Notes under the pieces: model-generated
The model's input: only the letters and a program-made list of their open reading frames with translations
Told to the model about the DNA's origin: nothing
Database searches by the model: none
Translations under genes and position numbers: made by a program
Assembly: GCA_017652965.1 (NCBI GenBank)
Contig: JAGBZZ010000303.1
Coordinates: 1-11,596 of the forward strand
Reading direction: 5' to 3'
Source of the DNA: Clostridia bacterium
GTDB taxonomy: Bacteria > Bacillota_A > Clostridia > Oscillospirales > CAG-272
DNA length: 11,596 nucleotides
In this document: positions 1 to 8,713 of the stretch, piece by piece
Layout: each line of letters opens with the position of its first letter
How positions within the stretch are numbered: the stretch's first letter is position 1

Positions 1-609
1 CTTGCGGCCGCGTACGACCGGGATACCGAGATCCTTCTCGTAGAAGTCGGCGTACACGTTCAGCATGCGGATGGTCTCGGCCTCACTCTCCTCGGCGGTG
101 GCGTGCATGGTGTGGCCCTCCTGCCAGAGGAACTCACGGCTACGCAGGAAGGGGCGGGTGGTCTTCTCCCAACGCACGACCGAGCACCACTGATTGTAAA
201 GCTTCGGCAGGTCGCGGTAGGAGCGGATGATGTTGGCGTAATGCTCGCAAAAGAGGGTCTCGGAGGTGGGGCGTACGCACAGGCGCTCGGTCAGGCGCTC
301 GTTACCGCCCATGGTGACCCAAGCCACCTCGGGGGCAAAGCCCTCGACGTGATCCTTTTCTCTCTGGAGAAGCGACTCGGGGATGAACATCGGCATATAG
401 ACGTTTTCGTGCCCGGTTGCCTTGAAGCGGGAATCCAGGATCTTCTGGATGTTTTCCCAGATGGCGTAGCCATAGGGACGGATGATCATACAGCCCTTCA
501 CGCTGGAATAGTCGATAAGATCAGCCTTCTTGACAATGTCGGTATACCATTTCGCAAAGTCCTCCTCCATGGAGGTGATCTGGTCTACCATTTTTTCGGT
601 ATTAGCCAT
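1..609 (-). CDS. proS: Prolyl-tRNA synthetase, N-terminal part (gene runs off the left edge)
   Basis: Cytoplasmic class II aminoacyl-tRNA synthetase that charges tRNA-Pro with proline. The 203 visible codons begin [11 protein letters not shown] and end GIPVVRGRK, still open at base 1. Seen: a motif-1-like stretch around residues 40-60 ([14 protein letters not shown]), the ProRS signature RPTSET at 113-118, and class II motif 2 (R146-W-E148 through [12 protein letters not shown], about 146-167). The layout, with no bacterial-type editing insertion in sight and an immediate catalytic core, matches the shorter archaeal/eukaryote-type ProRS common in Clostridia; that family is about 475-480 residues, so more than half (rest of the catalytic domain, anticodon-binding domain, C-terminal zinc domain) lies outside. 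The ATG at 609 is preceded by AGGAG (620-624) at 10 nt spacing. A strong promoter lies about 30 nt upstream, leaving too short a leader for a T-box riboswitch. Divergent from the aminotransferase gene. Confidence 0.96.
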   Translation of the reverse strand, partial: MANTEKMVDQITSMEEDFAKWYTDIVKKADLIDYSSVKGCMIIRPYGYAIWENIQKILDSRFKATGHENVYMPMFIPESLLQREKDHVEGFAPEVAWVTMGGNERLTERLCVRPTSETLFCEHYANIIRSYRDLPKLYNQWCSVVRWEKTTRPFLRSREFLWQEGHTMHATAEESEAETIRMLNVYADFYEKDLGIPVVRGRK

Positions 610-645
610 AACGATATATCTCCTGTAAAAATATGTTCAAATTTT

Positions 646-674
646 ATTATAACGCGCGAATGCGTAAAAGTCAA
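646..674 (-). promoter_or_regulatory. Sigma-A promoter for proS
   Basis: Read on the minus strand: -35 TTGACT (669-674), a 17-bp spacer, and a perfect -10 TATAAT (646-651). The expected transcription start is near 639, giving a leader of about 30 nt that holds the AGGAG at 620-624. The short leader argues against T-box control of this synthetase gene. Confidence 0.85.
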
Positions 675-903
675 GCCGCAGGGCAAAAAAACTCACGCTT
701 TTTGGGGGTGGCAAGGGCGCCGCGCGGGCTATGCAGAGCGGCGCAGGGGTGTTTTTTGCCGGGTGCAGGCTTGCATTTTCCTTACTTTTCCTGCGACATG
801 ACTGAAAATGATATTAAACTTGCAAAAACGGCACTAAAAATGCAGGAAAATGAAAGAAAAAGAGGGGATGCAAAATAAAAAATGAATTTTTAAGCAAAAA
901 CAC

Positions 904-932
904 TTGCAAAACAAGATCGGGTGTAGTATAAT
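904..932 (+). promoter_or_regulatory. Sigma-A promoter for the aminotransferase gene
   Basis: -35 TTGCAA (904-909), a 17-bp spacer, and a perfect -10 TATAAT (927-932). The expected start is near 939, leaving a leader of about 54 nt before the ATG at 993. It lies 230 bp from the divergent proS promoter, so the two do not overlap. Confidence 0.8.
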
Positions 933-992
933 AATTAGCGTGTTTGCGGCTTTTTGGCAAACACGCGATTTTTTGACTGGGAAAAGGTGAAC

Positions 993-2270
993 ATGAAGTA
1001 TTCTACCATGACGCGTGAGCAGCGCTTGCGCGAGTATGAAAGTCTCAAGGAAATTTACAGTGCCTTCTGTGCGCGCGGTCTCTCTCTTGACCTTTCGCGC
1101 GGAAAGCCCTCGCCCGAGCAGCTGGATCTTTGCGAGGATATGCTCAGCGTGATTACCACGTCGGCCGAGACCCGTGCCGAAAACGGGATGGATTGCCGGA
1201 ACTATGGTGAGCTTTGCGGTCTTGCCGAGGCACGCCGCTTTTTTGCCGACTATACCGGCATCCCCGCCGAGAACATCATCGTGTGCGGAAACTCCAGCCT
1301 CAATCTGATGTATGATGCCATCATGCGCTGCATGGTGCTTGGCACGGCCGATTCCCCCCGCCCGTGGTGCCGTGAGGAAAAGCTGAAGTTCCTCTGTCCC
1401 GCCCCGGGGTATGACCGTCATTTTGCGATCACCGAGTCGCTCGGCTTTGAGCTGATCCCCGTGGATATGACGGCGGAGGGCCCGGATATGGACGCTGTGG
1501 AGGCACTGGTGCGTGACCCTGCCGTTAAGGGTATCTGGTGCGTGCCGAAGTATTCGAACCCCACCGGTATCACCTATAGCGACGAGACGGTGCGCCGCCT
1601 TGCCGGTATGACGACCGCCGCGCCCGACTTCCGCATTTTCTGGGACAATGCCTATGCCGTGCATGCCTTCTCGGAGGATGACGATACCCTGGCAGATATC
1701 TTTGCCCTGGCTAAGGATGCAGGGCACGAAAACCGTGTCTTTTATTTTACCTCCACCTCTAAGATCACCTTCCCGGGGGCGGGTATCTCCATGCTTGCCG
1801 CCTCGGAGGAGAATCTTGCCCTGATCCGTGCCGCCATGAGCGTGCAGACCATCGGTCACGATAAGCTGAACCAGCTGCGTCATGTCCGCCTGTTTGCCGA
1901 GCCCGGCTCGCTTGCGCGCCGCATGCTGGCACACGGCCGTGTGATCGGCCGTAAGTTTGCGATCCTCCTGTCGATCCTAGAGCGTGACCTTGCCGAGTAC
2001 GGAATCGCCACCTGGACAAAGCCGAAGGGCGGCTACTTCTCGTCGCTTGACGTGCCTGACGGCTGCGCGACCCGCGTCTACAGCCTTTGTAAGGATGCCG
2101 GCGTTGTGCTGACCAAGGTGGGCGCAACCTTCCCCTATGGGCATGACCCGCACGACCGCAACCTCCGCCTCGCCCCCTCCTTTGCGAAGGATAGCGACCT
2201 GGAGACCGCGGCCGAGGTCCTGGCCGTTGCCGTGCGTATGGCGGCGCTGGAGAGCATGCAGGACGCCTGA
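993..2270 (+). CDS. PLP-dependent class I aminotransferase, probable aspartate aminotransferase (type Ic, PF12897)
   Basis: Cytoplasmic fold-type I pyridoxal-phosphate enzyme, 425 residues. Seen: DLSRGKPSPEQLD near the N terminus (33-45), NYGELCG at 70-76, SNPTG with Asn189, WDNAY with Asp218 (binds the PLP pyridine nitrogen), the Schiff-base lysine in STSKITFPGAG (Lys257), and an arginine in NLRLAPSF (Arg392) in the place of the substrate carboxylate-binding Arg. This pattern fits the Aminotran_MocR family, whose characterised actinobacterial members are aspartate aminotransferases linking oxaloacetate/aspartate to glutamate/2-oxoglutarate; the substrate here is inferred. Despite the Pfam name there is no GntR DNA-binding domain. 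The frame is open further upstream to a TTG at 954, but AAAGGTGA at 983-990 sits just before the ATG at 993 and decides that start. Monocistronic: its own promoter before it and a terminator 15 bp after the stop. Confidence 0.92.
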   Translation: MKYSTMTREQRLREYESLKEIYSAFCARGLSLDLSRGKPSPEQLDLCEDMLSVITTSAETRAENGMDCRNYGELCGLAEARRFFADYTGIPAENIIVCGNSSLNLMYDAIMRCMVLGTADSPRPWCREEKLKFLCPAPGYDRHFAITESLGFELIPVDMTAEGPDMDAVEALVRDPAVKGIWCVPKYSNPTGITYSDETVRRLAGMTTAAPDFRIFWDNAYAVHAFSEDDDTLADIFALAKDAGHENRVFYFTSTSKITFPGAGISMLAASEENLALIRAAMSVQTIGHDKLNQLRHVRLFAEPGSLARRMLAHGRVIGRKFAILLSILERDLAEYGIATWTKPKGGYFSSLDVPDGCATRVYSLCKDAGVVLTKVGATFPYGHDPHDRNLRLAPSFAKDSDLETAAEVLAVAVRMAALESMQDA

Positions 2271-2285
2271 AAAAACAGAAAATAC

Positions 2286-2317
2286 GAGAGCCTCGATCGC
2301 TGAGGCTCTCTTTTTTT
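2286..2317 (+). terminator. Rho-independent terminator after the aminotransferase gene
   Basis: Perfect 9-bp stem GAGAGCCTC (2286-2294) / GAGGCTCTC (2302-2310) with a 7-nt loop, followed directly by seven T (2311-2317). It isolates the aminotransferase transcript from ligA. Confidence 0.93.
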
Positions 2318-2435
2318 GCTTGTATCTGCTCGGCTTTTTGAAAAGCAGGGGGGAAGAGGGAGAAATAACGGCAAAAGCGGGAAGTATTCTTTACAAAACG
2401 ACATTTTTCCCTTTCGATAAAAAGCGCTCTCCGTC

Positions 2436-2464
2436 TTGACATGGGCGGATTTTTTTGTTAAAAT
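2436..2464 (+). promoter_or_regulatory. Sigma-A promoter for ligA
   Basis: Consensus -35 TTGACA (2436-2441), a 17-bp spacer, and -10 TAAAAT (2459-2464), which differs from TATAAT at one base. The start is expected near 2471, giving a leader of about 26 nt that contains the purine-rich ribosome binding site AGAGGGGA (2483-2490). Confidence 0.85.
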
Positions 2465-2466
2465 AG

Positions 2467-4521
<2,055 letters not shown>

Positions 4522-4532
4522 TCCTCTGTAAT

Positions 4533-4588
4533 AAAAAAGATCCGCAAGGCGGCATCGGTCGGATGCTTTCCTTGGCGGATCTTTTTTT
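4533..4588. terminator. Bidirectional terminator between ligA and ttcA
   Basis: Inverted repeat GATCCGCAAGG (4539-4549) / CCTTGGCGGATC (4570-4581), 11 bp with one bulged G, flanked by six A (4533-4538) on the left and seven T (4582-4588) on the right, so it works as an intrinsic terminator in either direction. A second small hairpin sits in the loop, GCATC (4552-4556) / GATGC (4562-4566). It lies 11 bp past the ligA stop and 9 bp from the ttcA stop, where the genes converge. Confidence 0.92.
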
Positions 4589-4597
4589 GCGGTCGGC

Positions 4598-5335
4598 TCA
4601 GTCCGGCAGACGGCCGCTTGGCTTAAAGCCGTCGATCCTTCCTTCGCACATCGCGTGGAAAATGCGGTGGCGAAGGCCGGGATTCCCCTTTTCCAGGGTA
4701 TGTAAAAGCTGCTTGATGTTCTCGCGCTCGGTATGCTTGTCCTCGGGGCACAGGCTTTTTACGATCGGCAGGGGATTGCGCCTTGCAAAGTATTCCACGT
4801 CCTTTTCCTTGGCATAGATAAGCGGGCGGAGCATGTGGATCCTGCGGTTGGAAAGATAGGTGACGGGGGAAAAGCAGCCAAGCCTGCCCTCAAAGAAGAG
4901 GTTCAGCATAAATGTCTCCACTGCGTCGTCAAAATGGTGCCCCAGTGCGATCTTGTTGCAGCCCATATCTACCGTCGCCCCGTGAAGCACCCCGCGGCGC
5001 ATCCTGGCACACAGTGAGCAGGGGTTGGTCTCACGGCGCTCGTCAAAGATGATCCTGGCAATGTCGGTCTTTTCCACGCGGTATTCTACGTCCAGCTCTC
5101 GGCAAAGCTCGGCCACCGGGGAAAAATCACTGCCCGGGAAGCCCATATCCACCGTAATGGCGCAAAGCGTAAAGGGGATGGGGTAAAAGCGGCGCAGCTC
5201 GGCAAGGCCGACAAGCAGGGTCAGCGAGTCCTTGCCGCCCGAGATCCCCACCGCGATCCGATCCCCGGGGCTGATCATCTGATAATCGTCTACGGCGCGG
5301 CGCATATAGCTGAGAATTCTTTGGATGTCTTTCAT
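4598..5335 (-). CDS. ttcA: TtcA-family tRNA 2-thiocytidine synthetase (PP-loop ATPase)
   Basis: Predicted to activate cytidine 32 of certain tRNAs with ATP and replace its oxygen with sulfur; a cytoplasmic iron-sulfur enzyme in the characterised bacterial member. 245 residues. Seen: PP-loop SGGKDS (32-37), the TtcA-type CSLCARMRRGVL with Cys106 and Cys109, LGHHFDD (131-137), RPLIYAKEKDVEYFA (170-184), and a third cysteine, Cys196 in KSLCPEDKHTERE, placed where TtcA has a further cysteine motif; two plus one cysteines is the number needed for a three-Cys [4Fe-4S] site. It is shorter than the roughly 310-residue E. coli enzyme, lacking part of both termini, so another U- or C-thiolation target within the TtcA/Ctu1 group is possible. 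The ATG at 5335 is preceded by AAGGAA about 10 nt upstream. Divergent from the amidase gene, convergent with ligA; the promoter is not clear (a weak TATCAT on the minus strand at 5367-5372). Confidence 0.85.
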   Translation of the reverse strand: MKDIQRILSYMRRAVDDYQMISPGDRIAVGISGGKDSLTLLVGLAELRRFYPIPFTLCAITVDMGFPGSDFSPVAELCRELDVEYRVEKTDIARIIFDERRETNPCSLCARMRRGVLHGATVDMGCNKIALGHHFDDAVETFMLNLFFEGRLGCFSPVTYLSNRRIHMLRPLIYAKEKDVEYFARRNPLPIVKSLCPEDKHTERENIKQLLHTLEKGNPGLRHRIFHAMCEGRIDGFKPSGRLPD

Positions 5336-5340
5336 GGGGT

Positions 5341-5368
5341 GTCAATTCCTTCTACTTTGGCATAGGAT
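5341..5368 (+). promoter_or_regulatory. Possible sporulation (mother-cell sigma-E-like) promoter for the amidase gene
   Basis: I find no sigma-A promoter in the 65-bp gap before the amidase. GTCAATT (5341-5347), 13 bp, then CATAGGAT (5361-5368) partly resembles the sigma-E pattern of an ATATT-like -35 and CATAnnnT -10 with a 13-14-bp spacer. Both boxes are imperfect and such short matches arise by chance, so this is a weak suggestion only. Confidence 0.2.
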
Positions 5369-5400
5369 GATAGCGTATTGCTGTTAAGGAGGGGGATGCT

Positions 5401-5967
5401 ATGGCGATCAGGGTCTATATCGACCAGGGGCACAATCCCGTAAACCCCAATGCAGGGGCCGAGGGGAATGGCTATCGGGAGCAGGATATCGTGTATCGCG
5501 TGGGGCGCGCGCTCTATACGCTTCTTACGGGCGATCCGCGCTTTTCGGCACGCCTTTCCCGCCCCACTGCCGAAACCGTGCTTGGCGTTTCCAATGCCGA
5601 TAGCCTGCGCCTACGGGTAGAGGGGGCCATTGCCTTCGGTGCGGATCTTTTTCTCAGTATCCACACCAATGCCGCAGAGAATCCGACCGCAAACGGAAGC
5701 GAGGCGCTTGTCTTTTCACTGTCTACCCCCGCCTATCCGATCGCCGAGGCGATCCTCGGGGGGCTTACAGAGGCCACCGGCTTTAAAAGCCGTGGGGTAA
5801 AGGTGCGGCCGGGGCTTTACGTTTTGCGGCGCACACCGATGCCGGCCGTCGTCCTGGAGCTTGGCTTTATCACAAACCCTGCCGAGGCCACCTTTATGTA
5901 TGAAAATCCGGGGCTGATGGCACGGGGGATCTACAACGGCCTTACGCGGTATTACGGCCTTAATTAG
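5401..5967 (+). CDS. N-acetylmuramoyl-L-alanine amidase (amidase_3), no signal peptide
   Basis: Zinc hydrolase that cuts the bond between N-acetylmuramic acid and L-alanine in peptidoglycan. 188 residues, essentially one catalytic domain. Seen: the zinc ligands His11 (IDQGHNP), Glu27 (YREQD) and His88 (SIHTNA), and the catalytic Glu153 (VLELGFITN). There is no N-terminal hydrophobic signal, no transmembrane helix and no SH3, LysM or SPOR cell-wall-binding domain, so it must leave the cytoplasm by lysis, through a holin-like route, or act in the mother cell during spore release, as some sporulation amidases and phage endolysins do. Very strong AAGGAGGGGG (5386-5395) ends 5 nt before the ATG. 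No phage genes surround it, which favours a resident sporulation or cell-wall enzyme over a prophage lysin; that choice is inference. Confidence 0.92.
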   Translation: MAIRVYIDQGHNPVNPNAGAEGNGYREQDIVYRVGRALYTLLTGDPRFSARLSRPTAETVLGVSNADSLRLRVEGAIAFGADLFLSIHTNAAENPTANGSEALVFSLSTPAYPIAEAILGGLTEATGFKSRGVKVRPGLYVLRRTPMPAVVLELGFITNPAEATFMYENPGLMARGIYNGLTRYYGLN

Positions 5968-6019
5968 AGAAACGGTTATATTTCGCTCTTTTTCAACAAT
6001 TACAAGGTTATTCTCATGA

Positions 6020-6065
6020 AAAGAAGGCGGTATGAGCAGTTAATTTTGCTCAAACTGCCTTCTTT
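6020..6065. terminator. Long imperfect inverted repeat between convergent genes, probable weak bidirectional terminator
   Basis: Arms 6020-6038 and 6047-6065 (19 nt each) pair along their whole length except for one A-A mismatch and one G-U pair, with an 8-nt loop. It lies in the 124-bp gap where the amidase gene and the ftsK-cluster end converge, the right place for a shared terminator. The U-tract is short in both directions (three T rightward, four leftward), so termination may be inefficient. A weaker structure with a T5 run lies at about 5967-5995, just after the amidase stop. Confidence 0.6.
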
Positions 6066-6091
6066 GCTACATGATGTGGCTTTTCCCCGTA

Positions 6092-6775
6092 TTACGTGGG
6101 GATTTCCAGCTCCAAATGGTCGCAGTTCAAAAATTCCTGTGCGGCCGCCAGGCTATTGGTGGCAAACAGGTGGCAGGCGCCGCAATCCGGGCAATGGATG
6201 CGGATGCCCTCGGCCGTCAGATCCACCTCATAGGTGCCGGAGCCGCAGGGGCAGTTGATCTCGCCCTCGGCCTCCAGCTCCTTGACCATAAAGCGTACGA
6301 TGTCATAGATCTGGGCATCGGGCAAGAAGGGCTCCTCTCCGTCCGGGGTAGCACTGTCAAGGTCAGGATCCTCCTCCATGGGGGTCGCGCCCTTGGCGAT
6401 CAGCTCCTCGTAAAGGGCGTTCAGCTCCTCGGTGCTTTTCTCGGTTGCGGCGTTCAGCATCTCCTGGTCCTTGCCGAAAAAGCCGATGTCAATATCGGTA
6501 TAGGGGCAGGTAAGGCGGAAAAGATCCTTGCCGTAAAACAGCGATTCACTCAGGGTATAGCGATGGTCCTTTCCGCAAAGCAGGCAGGGCACGGTCAGAT
6601 GGATGCGGCGGTCTGCCGTCCCCACAAGGCTCATCTCGGTGTGCCCCTCGCAGGGGCAGCGCAGGCGAAGCATATCCTGCTTGCCAAGGCCAAAGGCACC
6701 GGCAAGACCGCGTACAACGTCGCCGCAGGCAGGACAGCGGAAGGCAATATGCGTGGTTTTTGGACTGAGTATCAT
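6092..6775 (-). CDS. Uncharacterised Cys-rich, zinc-ribbon-like protein (conserved in Clostridia)
   Basis: 227 residues, soluble, no signal peptide or membrane helix; no assigned function. Thirteen cysteines fall in short motifs: CPAC (14-17), CPC (40-42), CLLC (64-67), C90, then after an acidic linker (about 110-155, rich in Glu/Asp) CPC (175-177) and CPDCGAC (195-201), C218. This looks like an N-terminal half with three zinc-ribbon knuckles and a separate C-terminal zinc ribbon. I recall similar clostridial hypothetical proteins with the N-terminal pattern of paired Cys motifs and an LTVPCxxC stretch, but no studied member. Zinc binding is inferred from spacing; a structural, nucleic-acid or protein-binding role is possible. 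Last gene of the ftsK cluster, 16 bp after the cyclo-ligase stop; GAGG sits 7 nt before the ATG at 6775. Confidence 0.8.
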   Translation of the reverse strand: MILSPKTTHIAFRCPACGDVVRGLAGAFGLGKQDMLRLRCPCEGHTEMSLVGTADRRIHLTVPCLLCGKDHRYTLSESLFYGKDLFRLTCPYTDIDIGFFGKDQEMLNAATEKSTEELNALYEELIAKGATPMEEDPDLDSATPDGEEPFLPDAQIYDIVRFMVKELEAEGEINCPCGSGTYEVDLTAEGIRIHCPDCGACHLFATNSLAAAQEFLNCDHLELEIPT

Positions 6776-6791
6776 GGTGTTACCTCGGTAA

Positions 6792-7364
6792 TCATTTTGT
6801 GGGTAAAATGCCGTTTTCGGTGGCTAAAGCGCGCACGGCACAGTCATATCTCCCGGCAGGGATGCGGGGCGAGATGCTCTCGCTATAGATAAGCCCCAGG
6901 GTAGCGATCTGCCTTTGGCGCAAAAAGCGGTCATAGTAGCCGCCACCGTAGCCGATGCGGTAGCCGCGCAGGTCGTAGGTGACCCCGGGGACAAGGCAAA
7001 GGCAAAGGGGGGTGTCTGTATACAGGGGGGCGTCCTCGCGTGGCTCACGGATGCCGAATTTTCCGCTTATCAGCTCGCTAAGCGATGTGACGTAGTGAAA
7101 GGTCATCTCTCCATGGCCGTGCGTCCTCGGCAGGGCGATACGGCGGCCGGAGGCAAGGGCGCGGCTAAGCAGGGGCATGATATCGATCTCCGCGCCGATC
7201 GGGGCATAGGCCAGAAGCGTCTTGGCATAGCGGTAGGAGGCACTGGCCTCAATGTGCGCCATGATGCGGGCATCCAGCGCGGCGCGTCGCTCGGCAGGGA
7301 TAGCCTCGCGCAGGGCGCGGTATTTCTCCCGCAGGAGCTTCTTTTCATCCTTGGTGTTCGTCAT
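6792..7364 (-). CDS. fau: 5-formyltetrahydrofolate cyclo-ligase (MTHFS)
   Basis: Converts 5-formyltetrahydrofolate plus ATP to 5,10-methenyltetrahydrofolate, returning a stored or inhibitory folate to the one-carbon pool; cytoplasmic. 190 residues, the normal family size. Seen: an N-terminal basic helical region (KKLLREKYRALREAI, residues 8-22), LAYAPIGAEIDIMPLL (51-66), LVPGVTYD (124-131), and the family's signature glycine-rich loop GYGGGYYDRF (138-147), which binds ATP phosphate. The ATG at 7364 is preceded by AGGAGG at 8 nt; that ribosome binding site overlaps the TAG stop of the GNAT gene, so translation of the two is probably linked. Third-from-upstream neighbour ftsK and the short gaps point to co-transcription. 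Confidence 0.95.
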   Translation of the reverse strand: MTNTKDEKKLLREKYRALREAIPAERRAALDARIMAHIEASASYRYAKTLLAYAPIGAEIDIMPLLSRALASGRRIALPRTHGHGEMTFHYVTSLSELISGKFGIREPREDAPLYTDTPLCLCLVPGVTYDLRGYRIGYGGGYYDRFLRQRQIATLGLIYSESISPRIPAGRYDCAVRALATENGILPTK

Positions 7365-7376
7365 ACCGGTTGCCTC

Positions 7377-8099
7377 CTATCTCGGCAAGGGCTCGGGGAT
7401 CGCCTGCGGCAGGGGCTCGGCAAGCGGCATAAGAAGATAGCAGTGAGGGGTGCGGCGTCCGGCAAGGGATGCAAGCCCCGCCGAGACCGCCAGGGCATAC
7501 CGTGGATCCTTTTTGAAAAGGATCGCATGCTCCGCCCCGATGCGAAAGGCCCCTACCCCGTCACCAAGCGAGGAAAGGGCGTAGAAAAAAAGACTTTGGG
7601 AGAGGGCAGACCCCAAGGAGGCGTACACCTCATCCGGCGGGCAGGGGATCGGTGGCACGGTGCCGTCTAAGAACAGAGAAAGATCCTCGGCCTCTGCAAG
7701 GACGGCCGCCCCACCGGCGGGGCGTTCCTCGGTAAAGCCCATACGGCGATAGGCAGAGGATAGCCCCGCATCGGCAGGCAGGAGGCAAAGCGCGGCATAG
7801 CCGTGCGCCCCGGCCCATAAGGCACTCTCCCTTATGAGGGTACGCAAAAGCCCTTGTCCGCGTGAGGGCGGGTCTGTTGCCAGGGCGTAAAGGTAAAGGA
7901 CGGGGGTCGCGCCCCCCTCCCACAGGGGGATTCCGATCCCCTCGGAAAGCACCTTGCCCTCCGCAGAAAGTGAGAGGGGTAGGGCCCCGCCCCGAAAAAG
8001 GACAGAAAGATCGCTCTCGGCCTCGGCGACCCCCAGCCCGAAGGCCTCCGCATACAAGAGGGCGGAAAAGGGAGCCTTCTTACCGACAGAAAAGGTCAT
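7377..8099 (-). CDS. GNAT-family N-acetyltransferase with C-terminal extension
   Basis: Predicted to transfer acetyl from acetyl-CoA to an unknown amine substrate. 240 residues. Seen: the GNAT core beta-4/alpha-3 with the acetyl-CoA pyrophosphate loop in LYLYALATDPPSRGQGLLRTLI (about 68-89; R80-G-Q-G83) and the closing strand motif AYRRMGFTEE (116-125). After the core, about 100 residues (about 138-240) form an extra part with no motif I recognise, ending in a proline-rich tail; single-domain GNATs are usually about 150-180 residues. The ATG at 8099 overlaps the TGA of the DJ-1 gene by 4 nt (ATGA), and a GAGG lies 11 nt upstream inside that gene, so translational coupling is likely. Its target cannot be told from sequence. 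Confidence 0.85.
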   Translation of the reverse strand: MTFSVGKKAPFSALLYAEAFGLGVAEAESDLSVLFRGGALPLSLSAEGKVLSEGIGIPLWEGGATPVLYLYALATDPPSRGQGLLRTLIRESALWAGAHGYAALCLLPADAGLSSAYRRMGFTEERPAGGAAVLAEAEDLSLFLDGTVPPIPCPPDEVYASLGSALSQSLFFYALSSLGDGVGAFRIGAEHAILFKKDPRYALAVSAGLASLAGRRTPHCYLLMPLAEPLPQAIPEPLPR

Positions 8100-8695
8100 T
8101 GCTCGCCGTCCTCGGCGGTATCCTCCACAAAGTACATGGTATCCTCCGGGATGTCAATGAGGGCGGCCTCGGCAATGCTTGTGGCGGCCTCCTCTCCACG
8201 CAGGATAGCAAGCAGCTGCAGGCCAAAGGCCTCGGCAACGCCCATGCCTGCCGCCGTGGTAAAGCGCCCGTCTGTCACCACACGCTCGTCCGTTACCATG
8301 GCGCCCAGCAGCTGGGCACGGAACTTCGGTGCGGGATAAGAGGTAGCCACGACCCCGTCAAGCAGGCCGCGCCGCCCGAGAAGATACGGGGCGGCACAGA
8401 TAGCGGCGATATGCGCCCCTGCCTCGTCGGCCATCGCAAGGAAGCGGTCGGTATCGGGGGAGTCGTTCAGATTGTCCGAGCCCGGCAACCCACCGGGGAA
8501 GACCAGAAGCTCCATTCCCTCAGCCGTGACCTCCTCGGGCAGAATGTCGGCCACCACGGGGATCCCGTGCGAGCCGGTCACCGTGCGCCCGGTCATGCCG
8601 ACCGTACGCACCTCCACGCCGCCACGGCGCAAAATATCTACGGGGGCAAGGGCTTCTACCTCCTCAAACCCCTCGGCAAGCAGTACGTAAACCAT
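8096..8695 (-). CDS. DJ-1/PfpI (ThiJ/YajL-type) family protein
   Basis: Member of the DJ-1/PfpI superfamily, whose bacterial relatives act as stress-protective enzymes on glyoxal-type carbonyls or glycated molecules, or as cysteine-based hydrolases. 199 residues, usual length. Seen: GFEEVEALAPVDILRRGG (9-26) with the conserved Glu14, the nucleophile elbow AAICAAP with Cys100, TSYP (118-121) beside the active site, and TTAAGMGVAEAFGLQLL (146-162) in the position of the family's TSRGPGT helix. An in-frame TTG at 8701 would add two residues, but GGAGG (8705-8709) is 9 nt from the ATG at 8695 and only 3 nt from that TTG, so I chose the ATG. It follows ftsK by 18 bp and overlaps the GNAT gene by 4 nt. 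Older annotations link such proteins to thiamine synthesis; nothing here supports that. Confidence 0.93.
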   Translation of the reverse strand: MVYVLLAEGFEEVEALAPVDILRRGGVEVRTVGMTGRTVTGSHGIPVVADILPEEVTAEGMELLVFPGGLPGSDNLNDSPDTDRFLAMADEAGAHIAAICAAPYLLGRRGLLDGVVATSYPAPKFRAQLLGAMVTDERVVTDGRFTTAAGMGVAEAFGLQLLAILRGEEAATSIAEAALIDIPEDTMYFVEDTAEDGEQ

Positions 8696-8713
8696 AATCA
8701 AAAACCTCCGTTT

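Larger units (their letters stand above)
610..992. other. Divergent intergenic region between proS and the aminotransferase gene
   Basis: 383 bp without a supported gene. It contains two divergent sigma-A promoters (given separately), a GC-rich block at about 675-770 and an AT-rich, purine-biased block at about 785-950. One short rightward ORF (798-878, 26 codons, mostly charged residues) lacks any ribosome binding site and I do not call it. I see no T-box, riboswitch or tRNA-like structure; both mRNA leaders are short. Confidence 0.7.

Noticed and set aside
610..645. T-box or other riboswitch leader for proS
   Set aside because: The strong promoter at 646-674 leaves a leader of only about 30 nt, too short for a T-box, and no specifier or antiterminator sequence is visible.
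798..878. Short rightward ORF of 26 codons with a charged, possibly helical product in the proS/aminotransferase gap
   Set aside because: There is no ribosome binding site or promoter placed for it, the strand is purine-rich and AT-rich so Lys/Glu codons arise by chance, and the product resembles nothing I know.
954..992. Upstream TTG start giving the aminotransferase 13 extra residues
   Set aside because: No ribosome binding site precedes the TTG, while AAAGGTGA sits directly before the ATG at 993, and family similarity begins after that ATG.
834..1934. Long leftward ORF of 366 codons opposite the aminotransferase gene
   Set aside because: It is the antisense shadow of a gene with clear family motifs; GC-rich codon bias opens the opposite frame, and it has no ribosome binding site or recognisable domain.
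5401..5967. Prophage remnant based on the signal-less amidase
   Set aside because: No holin, tail, integrase or other phage gene or attachment site is visible, and its base composition matches its housekeeping neighbours.
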